NCBI GenBank assembly: GCA_029934555.1 | Contig: JAOZMA010000092.1 | Location: 1 to 8,225 of the forward strand | Direction: 5' to 3' | Source: Acidimicrobiia bacterium | GTDB taxonomy: Bacteria > Actinomycetota > Acidimicrobiia > Spongiisociales > UBA5794 | DNA: 8,225 nt | Shown here: piece after piece, positions 1-5,666 of the stretch | Position numbering within the stretch: the stretch's first letter is position 1 | Layout: each line of letters opens with the position of its first letter | The notes under the pieces: model-generated | Seen by the model: only the letters and a program-made list of their open reading frames with translations | Databases searched by the model: none | Told to the model about the DNA's origin: nothing | Translations under genes and position numbers: made by a program

Positions 1-10
1 AAGGCGTTAG

Positions 11-541
11 TTATGGTTCCGGTGTCGGATCCGGTGTCGGTTCCGGTGTCGGTGCCGGGGCCACGGTCGTTGTCGTGGTGGTGGTCGTGGTCGGAGCTGG
101 TGCCGGGGCGCCCTTGCGCATGAAGATGACGGTCACCCAGAGTTGGCCGCTGTCGCTCTGGCTCACGCCGATCCCTACGTAGTTGTAGTCCCCGAGGATG
201 TTGCGGCGGTGCCCCGATGAAGCCATGAACGCGGCGTGGAGGCTATCGACCGAGGGGCCGGCGCCGACGTTCTCCGCCAGTGCTTCCCATCCGGAAGCGA
301 CGGCGCTCAGCGGACTCGTGTGGTAGATGTTGCCGGCGGCCATCATCTGTGCGCTGTGAGCCCTCGCATCCGGGGTCAGATCGGAGTGGACACTCACCGG
401 CGCCAACCCTGCTGCGGATCGTGATGCGTTGATCTTGGAGAGGAACGCACCTTCGGTTCCCGCTTGCGCTGGAATGGCGAAACCGACCGTCATCACCACG
501 AGGGCAACGACGATGGTGGAGATCTTGTGAGTGGTCCGCAT
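11..541 (-). CDS. Secreted CAP/SCP-domain protein with Thr/Pro-rich C-terminal tail
   Basis: This is a 176-residue protein. Residues 1-27 form a signal peptide: a basic start (MRTTHK), a hydrophobic core, and a likely cleavage after AQA. Residues 30-143 are a CAP (SCP/PR-1, YkwD-like) domain. It shows a helix with H62 (ARAHS), H74 in the NIYHT segment, the ENVG motif (E90) and the SSGHRRNIL motif (H111); these are the family's conserved His/Glu cleft residues. It ends with the NYVGIGV and WVTVIF strands. After residue 144 comes a low-complexity tail of Ala-Pro, nine Thr in a row (151-159), and PEPT/PDPT repeats up to a TAA stop. No transmembrane anchor or sortase motif follows, so the protein is probably exported and free or loosely wall-associated. 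The ATG at 541 was preferred over an in-frame GTG at 559 because GGGAGG lies 4 bases upstream. Bacterial CAP proteins are poorly understood, so the biochemical role is unknown. It lies 67 bases after pepA on the same strand. Confidence 0.88.
   Translation of the reverse strand: MRTTHKISTIVVALVVMTVGFAIPAQAGTEGAFLSKINASRSAAGLAPVSVHSDLTPDARAHSAQMMAAGNIYHTSPLSAVASGWEALAENVGAGPSVDSLHAAFMASSGHRRNILGDYNYVGIGVSQSDSGQLWVTVIFMRKGAPAPAPTTTTTTTTTVAPAPTPEPTPDPTPEP
15..50 (-). repeat. 12-bp tandem repeat encoding the PEPT tail
   Basis: Three head-to-tail 12-base units (GGTTCCGGTGTC, a variant with GGATCC, then the first form again on the plus strand) encode the PEPT/PDPT/PEP end of the CAP protein. A partial fourth unit follows. 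The repeat is in frame, so copy-number change would lengthen or shorten the tail without a frameshift. Confidence 0.85.
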
Positions 542-545
542 GGAT

Positions 546-551
546 CCTCCC
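546..551 (-). promoter_or_regulatory. Ribosome binding site of the CAP-domain gene
   Basis: The minus strand reads GGGAGG followed by the 4-base spacer ATCC and then ATG at 541. This fixes the start codon. The first two G residues could pair with the foot of the adjacent hairpin (550-590), so access to the site may be limited. Confidence 0.7.
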
Positions 552-590
552 GAATACACAGAGCATTTGAGTCAGCACTCTGTGTATCGG
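550..590. repeat. Inverted repeat / hairpin in the pepA-CAP gap
   Basis: A perfect 10-base inverted repeat, ATACACAGAG at 554-563 and CTCTGTGTAT at 578-587, flanks a 14-base loop. Allowing one bulged A at 553, three further pairs (550-552 with 588-590) extend the stem to 13 bp. It fills most of the 67-base gap between pepA and the CAP gene and touches the CAP ribosome binding site. No T-tract follows in the direction of transcription, so it does not look like an intrinsic terminator. It could be a dimeric-repressor operator, an mRNA hairpin controlling CAP translation, or an RNA-stabilising or processing element. Which of these holds is inference. Confidence 0.6.
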
Positions 591-608
591 ATGGACCCGG
601 CGGGTGCT

Positions 609-2057
609 TTACCCCTTCTTCGCCATCTCCCTGGCGAGTTCGACAAGCGTCCGAACGGTGAAGCCGGTTCCGCCCGTCGAAACGTAATCCTGCGCCTTGT
701 CGGCCCTTCCGGGGCCGGCGATATCGAGATGGACCCAGGGACGCTCGTCGACGAACTCTGAAAGGAAGAGAGCGGCCAGGATCGCCCCTCCCCACCGATC
801 CCCGATGTTCTTCATATCGGCGACGGGTGAGTCGAGCAGCGGCCGGTACGAACGTTCGAGCGGCAATGTCCACATCGACTCACCGGCGAACCTCGCGGCA
901 GCCTCGACCGCCGCTATGGCGTCATCGTCGTTGCCGACGATCGCTCCAACCGTCGGTCCGAGAGCGACCTTCGCCGCTCCCGTCAACGTCGCAATGTCGA
1001 CGATCAGGTCGGGTTCGGTCTCTGCGGCGATTCCGAGACCGTCTGCGAGGACGAGTCTCCCTTCAGCATCGGTGTTCAGGACCTCCACGGTCTTCCCGTT
1101 GTACGCGGTGAACACGTCACCGGGTCGCTGGGCCGCGCCGCCCGTCATGTTCTCAGACAGGGGGGCCACACCGAGCACCCGAATAGGGAGTCCGAGTTCG
1201 GCGATCGCTTGCATGGTCCCGTAGACGGCGGCCGCACCTGCCATATCGGTCTTCATGTCCTCCATGCCCTTCGCCGGCTTCAGCGAGAGGCCCCCGGAGT
1301 CGAACACGATCCCCTTTCCGACCAGTGCGAGATACGGTTCCGCTCCGGCCGGTTCGTACCGCATGATGACCATTCGCGGTGGGTTCGTGGATCCGGCGCC
1401 TACCGCCAGCAACCCCCCGTATCCTCGCTCGGCAGCCTCGATCTCATCGACGATCTCAACGGAGATGTCGTCGCTGAGAGCGTTGGCACGGTCGGCCAGG
1501 ACTTCTGGTGATTTGTCGACGGCCGGTTGGTTGATCAGGTCGCGGGCAAGGATGACGCCCCCCGCAACCGCTTCCGCTTCCTGGATCTCGGCCTCGCTGC
1601 CCTCGATCGCATCGAGGAGTTCAAGACGCTCGTTCCTTCGCGGCTTCGGCTCACTCCGGTACTCGTCGAATCGGTAGGAGCCAAGGAGATAGCCGAGCGT
1701 GACGGCAGCAACCGCTCCTTCGACGTCGACCAGGTGCAACGTCGTCGCGGCGGAGGCGTACGGTGCCGCCATTCGACCGGCAGCGCCGGCAGCCCGACGC
1801 AGCGATTCGGCGTCGGCTTCATCGCCGAGACCAACGAATGCCACCGCGCCGAACGGGAGATCTCCGCCCGGCACAACGGCGAGTTGACTCTTGGCTCCGC
1901 TGAACTCTCGCGACTCCAGATATCCGGTCACCCACGGTCCCAACTGGTCGACCGTCGACTCGGCACCGGGTCCCCACGTCAGATCGGCGAACACAGGAAC
2001 GATCAGCAGGTCGGCTGACGATGCGGATGCGGCTCCGCCTGGGACGATCTCGGTCAT
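609..2057 (-). CDS. pepA: Leucyl aminopeptidase, M17 family
   Basis: This 482-residue protein is a cytosolic two-metal aminopeptidase that removes N-terminal residues from peptides, with a preference for Leu. Its length is close to the family norm of about 480-500. The N-terminal third (about 1-160) is the variable macro-like domain. The C-terminal catalytic domain contains the GKGIVFDSGGLSLKP block (K248, D253, K260), the MKTDMAGAAAV block (D271) and the family signature NTDAEGRL at 328-335 (D330, E332, R334). The spacing of K248/D253/K260/D271 matches E. coli PepA K270/D275/K282/D293, so all metal ligands and catalytic residues are present. The ATG at 2057 is preceded by GAGGAG with a 7-base spacer, and it overlaps the TGA of the adenosyltransferase gene as ATGA, implying translational coupling. 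It probably takes part in peptide turnover. It is a clear family member with no sign of degradation. Confidence 0.96.
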   Translation of the reverse strand: MTEIVPGGAASASSADLLIVPVFADLTWGPGAESTVDQLGPWVTGYLESREFSGAKSQLAVVPGGDLPFGAVAFVGLGDEADAESLRRAAGAAGRMAAPYASAATTLHLVDVEGAVAAVTLGYLLGSYRFDEYRSEPKPRRNERLELLDAIEGSEAEIQEAEAVAGGVILARDLINQPAVDKSPEVLADRANALSDDISVEIVDEIEAAERGYGGLLAVGAGSTNPPRMVIMRYEPAGAEPYLALVGKGIVFDSGGLSLKPAKGMEDMKTDMAGAAAVYGTMQAIAELGLPIRVLGVAPLSENMTGGAAQRPGDVFTAYNGKTVEVLNTDAEGRLVLADGLGIAAETEPDLIVDIATLTGAAKVALGPTVGAIVGNDDDAIAAVEAAARFAGESMWTLPLERSYRPLLDSPVADMKNIGDRWGGAILAALFLSEFVDERPWVHLDIAGPGRADKAQDYVSTGGTGFTVRTLVELAREMAKKG

Positions 2058-2596
2058 TTCGTTTCTCCTCGTGTCGGGGTCCACTCGCGCTCGATGGCGC
2101 GAGCGAGCATGTACAGGTAGTCGGCAAGACGGTTGAGATAGGGAACGACGAGCGAATCGGGTTCATCCACAAGGTGTGTGACCGATCTGCGCTCGGCCCT
2201 TCGAACGACGGTTCTGGCGACATCGATCGCCGCGGCGGTCGACTCACCGCCGGGAACGATGAACTCGGTCGGCATCCCCACATCGGAATCGATCAGATCG
2301 ATCCGTTCCTCGACCCGATCGATCATCGTTGAATCGACACGGCTGATGCCCGTTTCGAGCAGGTCGCGGCGGCCGGGGTCGGTCGCGAGCTCTGCAGCAA
2401 CCACGAACAGGTCCCGCTGCACGTCGAGCACTGCTTCAGCGACCTCCGGCTCCGCCTGTGCCCTGGCAACACCCAGGGCCGACACAGCCTCGTCCACCGT
2501 CCCGTAGGCCTCGGGACCGGTGGAGTCCTTCCCGACGCGGCCCCCGTGGAACAGTCCCGTCGTTCCGTCATCACCCCGCCTCGTGTAGATCCGCAT
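2054..2596 (-). CDS. pduO: Cob(I)alamin adenosyltransferase, PduO/MMAB type
   Basis: This 180-residue protein transfers the adenosyl group of ATP to cob(I)alamin, giving adenosylcobalamin for B12-dependent mutases and related enzymes. The family motifs appear in order: the N-terminal ATP loop TRRGDDGTT (5-13), VDEAVSALG (34-42, including D35), VQRDLFVVAAELAT (59-72), EFIVPGG (111-117, including F112), ARTVVRRAER (127-136, including R128) and LNRLADYLYMLAR (154-166). D35, F112 and R128 fall at the positions I recall as important in Lactobacillus reuteri PduO (salt bridge and displacement of the lower ligand). The position before VARTV usually holds His; here it is D125. The ATG at 2596 begins 2 bases after the transketolase stop. 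It lacks a well-spaced Shine-Dalgarno sequence (GAGG directly abuts ATG), so it probably relies on reinitiation. An ATG at 2659 would add 21 atypical residues inside tkt and was rejected. Its client enzyme is not in the window. Confidence 0.93.
   Translation of the reverse strand: MRIYTRRGDDGTTGLFHGGRVGKDSTGPEAYGTVDEAVSALGVARAQAEPEVAEAVLDVQRDLFVVAAELATDPGRRDLLETGISRVDSTMIDRVEERIDLIDSDVGMPTEFIVPGGESTAAAIDVARTVVRRAERRSVTHLVDEPDSLVVPYLNRLADYLYMLARAIEREWTPTRGETK
2065..2070 (-). promoter_or_regulatory. Ribosome binding site of pepA
   Basis: GAGGAG on the minus strand, 7 bases before the ATG at 2057, lies inside the last codons of the adenosyltransferase gene. It supports the ATGA-overlap start over the upstream in-frame start at 2084. 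Confidence 0.75.
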
Positions 2597-2598
2597 CC

Positions 2599-4548
2599 TC
2601 AGGAGGCGTCGAGCCAGATGGCGAGACGATCCGAGACGGCCTTCGGAGTGAAGCCCCATTCCTCAGCGATGACAGATGCGGGAGCAGAGGCACCGAAGTG
2701 ATCGATCCCGATCCTGAGCCCGGTTCTCCCGGAGAAGCGCTCCCATCCGAACGTCACACCCGCCTCGATCGTTGCCGTCGGAAGGCCATCACCGAGCACT
2801 TCCGCTCGGTAGTCCTCATCCTGGGCCAGAAAGATCTCGACGCTCGGCATCGAGACGACCCGGATCGAATGTCCTCTTTCGCCGAGAAGGTCTGCGGCCT
2901 GTTCCGCGAGCGGTACCTCAGAGCCGGTTGCTACCAGGACCGCGTCCGTTCCCTGCCGGCGGACGTAGCCACCTCTGGCGACCAGTCCGCGGTCGATGGG
3001 TTCCGGGGGAACGGGGAGTCCCTGGCGACTGAGGATGAGAGCGGTCGGTCCGTCGGTGTGTCCGAGCGCCAACTCCCACGCAACGGCAACCTCGGTGGGA
3101 TCGGCTGGACGGATCACCCGCAGACCCGGGATCGATCGGAGGGCTGCCAGGTGCTCGACCGGTTGATGCGTCGGGCCATCTTCACCGAGGAACACCGAGT
3201 CGTGCGTCCAGATCCAGATAGAGGGGGTCCCCATCAGAGCGCCGAGACGCACCGCGGGACGCATGTAGTCGGAGAATGTCAGGAACGTAGCGCCGTATCC
3301 CCGAAGCCCGCCGTGGAGCGTGATCCCGTTCACGATCGAACCCATGGCGTGTTCCCGAATCCCGAATCGCACGTTCCGACCGGTTCGATCGGCGCGCGTG
3401 AAGTCATCGGACGTCTCGATGCGACTGTTGTTCGAAGGTGTGAGATCGCCAGATCCTCCGATGAGTCCGGGCAGCAACGCTGCTGCCTCCTGCAGCACCT
3501 CGCCCGAGAGCGATCGCGTTGCAACGAGCGAACCCGACTCGTGATGTGGGACACCGAGATGAAGATCGGACGCGTTGAAATACGCCTCCAGTTGCTTCTT
3601 CCGCCCCTCGTCGGCGCCATCGCATCGCTGCATCCAAGCCGCCCTCGCATCACGACCACGCTCCATGGCGTCGCGGTAGAAGTCGTACACATCGTCGGGC
3701 ATCTCGAACGGTGGGAGATCCCAGTCGAATGCAGCACGCACCAGTGCGATCTCGTCACCCCCGAGGGGTGACCCGTGCGAGGCCGACGTGTCCTGCTTGT
3801 TCGGTGATCCGAAGCCGATGTGCGTGCGACAGAGCACCAGCGAGGGCCGAGTGTCTTCGTTCGCTTCGGCGATAGCCGCTGCGATCGCTTCCCGATCGTG
3901 TCCGTCGACGGCGACTGTGTGCCAGCCGTACGAATCGAACCGGGCAGCAACATCCTCAGTGAACGCAAGGTCCGTCGTGCCGTCGATCGTTATGTGATTG
4001 TCGTCGTAGAGGTAGGTGATCTTGCCGAGTCCGAGATGTCCGGCGAGTGAAGCGGCCTCCGCTGTGACCCCCTCCATGAGATCGCCGTCGGACACGAATC
4101 CGTAGATTCGGTGGTCGACGAGATCGGCACCAAGCACACCTCGAAGATGCGCCTCTCCGATCGCCATGCCGACGCCTGTGGCGAAACCCTGTCCGAGCGG
4201 ACCGGTGGTCATCTCGATGCCGCGCTCAGGGTCGTACTCAGGGTGACCGGCCGTCACCGATCCGAACTGCCGAAACGCTTTGATGTCGTCCATAGTGAGC
4301 GGGAAGCCGGAGAGGTGAAGCAAGGAGTAGAGCAGCATCGACCCGTGCCCATTCGAGAGCACGAATCGGTCCCGATCGATCCACGTGGGATCACCCGGGT
4401 CGACGATGAGGAAGCGGGACCACAGCACGGAGGCGATATCCGCCATCCCCATCGGCATGCCGGGGTGCCCTGAGTTCGCCCGTTGGATCGCGTCGATCGA
4501 CAGGACTCGAAGGGCGTCGGTGGCTCGTTGGTCGATCTGGTTGTTCAT
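2599..4548 (-). CDS. tkt: Transketolase
   Basis: This 649-residue thiamine-diphosphate enzyme of the non-oxidative pentose phosphate pathway moves two-carbon ketol units between sugar phosphates in the cytosol. Its length is typical (about 650-700). Conserved elements are present in order: NSGHPG (H28), NGHGS (H68), TAGHPE (H102), GPLGQG (116-121), the cofactor motif SDGDLMEG (153-160) with N184 downstream, and TSASHGSPLG (H258). In the pyrimidine-binding domain there are GIREHAMG (catalytic E399), DSVFLGEDGPTHQP (H461) and LSRQ (R508). The C-terminal domain is about 530-649. The first Gly of the usual GDG motif is Ser, as I recall also for mycobacterial transketolases. The ATG at 4548 follows a strong AGGAGG. 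A 44-base gap separates it from the M24 peptidase gene, and the adenosyltransferase start lies 2 bases past its TGA. All active-site residues are present, so it should be functional. A dihydroxyacetone or 1-deoxyxylulose synthase is less likely given full-length agreement with bacterial Tkt. Confidence 0.97.
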   Translation of the reverse strand: MNNQIDQRATDALRVLSIDAIQRANSGHPGMPMGMADIASVLWSRFLIVDPGDPTWIDRDRFVLSNGHGSMLLYSLLHLSGFPLTMDDIKAFRQFGSVTAGHPEYDPERGIEMTTGPLGQGFATGVGMAIGEAHLRGVLGADLVDHRIYGFVSDGDLMEGVTAEAASLAGHLGLGKITYLYDDNHITIDGTTDLAFTEDVAARFDSYGWHTVAVDGHDREAIAAAIAEANEDTRPSLVLCRTHIGFGSPNKQDTSASHGSPLGGDEIALVRAAFDWDLPPFEMPDDVYDFYRDAMERGRDARAAWMQRCDGADEGRKKQLEAYFNASDLHLGVPHHESGSLVATRSLSGEVLQEAAALLPGLIGGSGDLTPSNNSRIETSDDFTRADRTGRNVRFGIREHAMGSIVNGITLHGGLRGYGATFLTFSDYMRPAVRLGALMGTPSIWIWTHDSVFLGEDGPTHQPVEHLAALRSIPGLRVIRPADPTEVAVAWELALGHTDGPTALILSRQGLPVPPEPIDRGLVARGGYVRRQGTDAVLVATGSEVPLAEQAADLLGERGHSIRVVSMPSVEIFLAQDEDYRAEVLGDGLPTATIEAGVTFGWERFSGRTGLRIGIDHFGASAPASVIAEEWGFTPKAVSDRLAIWLDAS

Positions 4549-4551
4549 CGG

Positions 4552-4558
4552 ACCTCCT
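4552..4558 (-). promoter_or_regulatory. Strong ribosome binding site of tkt
   Basis: The minus strand reads AGGAGGT and then CCG before the ATG at 4548. This is nearly a full anti-Shine-Dalgarno match, though the spacing is short. It is the strongest ribosome binding site in the window and sits in a 44-base gap, so tkt is translated independently of its upstream neighbour. Confidence 0.75.
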
Positions 4559-4592
4559 CTGTGGTTGCAGCGTACCGTTCGACCGCATCGGC

Positions 4593-5666
4593 CTATTCGA
4601 CGAGTCGCAGTGCTCGCGACGATCGGTTGAGACGTTCGACACCGTCACCAGTGACAACGACGACATCCTCGATCCTCATCCCCCAACGATCCGGAACGTA
4701 GATGCCCGGCTCGATCGAGAACGCCATCCCTACTCGGATCTCCTGGGTGTTCCCCTGAACGATGTATGGCTGTTCGTGGGCATCGAGACCGATGCCGTGC
4801 CCGGTCCGATGAATGAAGAACTCCCCGTAGCCGCCATCGGCGATGATCGATCGGGCGGCGGTGTCGATCGCCTGTGCCGTCGTTCCCGGGCGTACGGACT
4901 CAACGGATACGCTCTGGGCATGTTCGAGGACCGCGTATGCATCATCGAACCCCTCCGGCGTCTCCTCGACGCAATACATGCGGGTGGTGTCGGAGCCGTA
5001 CCCACGCATGCGACCGCCGAAGTCGACGACCACTGCATCCCCGGGTCGGATGACCCGATCGGATGCCTCGTGATGGGGTGATGCGCCGTTCGATCCGGCA
5101 GCCACGATCGCGAACGAGACCGACTCATGACCGGAGGCGAGAACAAGGTCGGACACGATCCGTGACATCTCGCGCTCGGTGCGACCGGAGAAGCGCAGCG
5201 TCGCAAGCTCGTCGGCGACACCATCAACCGCGTGCCCTGCGTCTCGCAAGGCCGCTATCTCGTCTTCATCCTTGATCATTCGGAGTGGCGCCATGATCGA
5301 CTCGGCATCGACGAAACGGATGCCCGGCAATCGTTCCTGGAGTGCGATGAGGAACGAGGACCACATCTGATCACCCACTGCCACGATCCCGCTCTTGGGT
5401 AGTGCGGAGGCGATGAGGTCGAAGGGGTCGGTGGTCTCTCCCCACGGTCGAACCTCGACAGCGGTAGCGACCCTCGGCGCCTCGAGCTCCGGTACGAAGA
5501 GGTCGGCATCGCCGACGCCGGGAACGACGAGAGCGGTGATCCGTTCGAGTGGCATCGCCCGGTAACCCGTCAGGTACGGCAGGTCGGACCCCACCGAGGC
5601 GAGCAGAGCGCCGATCTCGTTCTGTTGGAGAACCGTCTGGACCGCGGCGATGCGCCGGTCGCTCAT
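4593..5666 (-). CDS. M24-family Xaa-Pro peptidase (prolidase / aminopeptidase P-like)
   Basis: This 357-residue protein resembles the short Xaa-Pro dipeptidase/aminopeptidase P group (PepQ/YpdF-like), which cleaves the bond before Pro in peptides using two metal ions. Residues 1-125 form the creatinase-like N-terminal domain. The junction MIKDEDEIAALRDAG (130-144) leads into the pita-bread catalytic domain. The five metal ligands are visible: D215 (VVVDFGG), D226 (SDTTR), H290 (HRTGHGIGL), E319 (FSIEPGIY) and E333 (GMRIED). Supporting histidines are H198 (SPHHE) and H297 (AHEQP). The strict methionine aminopeptidase type is unlikely because the N-terminal domain is present. The ATG at 5666 overlaps the LipA stop as ATGA; a weak GAGG lies 7 bases upstream. 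It probably acts with PepA in turnover of cytosolic peptides. Whether dipeptides or longer peptides are preferred cannot be read from the sequence. Confidence 0.92.
   Translation of the reverse strand: MSDRRIAAVQTVLQQNEIGALLASVGSDLPYLTGYRAMPLERITALVVPGVGDADLFVPELEAPRVATAVEVRPWGETTDPFDLIASALPKSGIVAVGDQMWSSFLIALQERLPGIRFVDAESIMAPLRMIKDEDEIAALRDAGHAVDGVADELATLRFSGRTEREMSRIVSDLVLASGHESVSFAIVAAGSNGASPHHEASDRVIRPGDAVVVDFGGRMRGYGSDTTRMYCVEETPEGFDDAYAVLEHAQSVSVESVRPGTTAQAIDTAARSIIADGGYGEFFIHRTGHGIGLDAHEQPYIVQGNTQEIRVGMAFSIEPGIYVPDRWGMRIEDVVVVTGDGVERLNRSSRALRLVE

Noticed and set aside
15..50. Short direct repeats as a possible CRISPR-like array
   Set aside because: The units are 12 bp, contiguous with no spacers, and in frame inside a coding tail. 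The same applies to 8141-8176.
542..608. Sigma-70-like promoter in the pepA-CAP gap
   Set aside because: I could not find a -35 and -10 pair with acceptable spacing on the minus strand. The gap is dominated by the inverted repeat, so no promoter is called.
595..615. Possible terminator just after pepA (ACCC/GGGT pairing near 596-607)
   Set aside because: The stem is only about 4 bp with a 3-base loop, and no T-tract follows. It does not qualify as an intrinsic terminator.
2597..2659. Upstream ATG at 2659 as the start of the adenosyltransferase
   Set aside because: It would overlap tkt by about 60 bases and add 21 residues with no match to the family's N-terminus; MRIYTRRGDDGTT at 2596 is the normal family start.
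2458..3771. Long plus-strand open frame (437 codons) opposite tkt and the adenosyltransferase gene
   Set aside because: It lies antisense to two clearly identified genes, is very rich in Arg, Ser and Pro, has no recognisable domain, and spans a gene boundary. It is the usual shadow frame of high-GC coding DNA.
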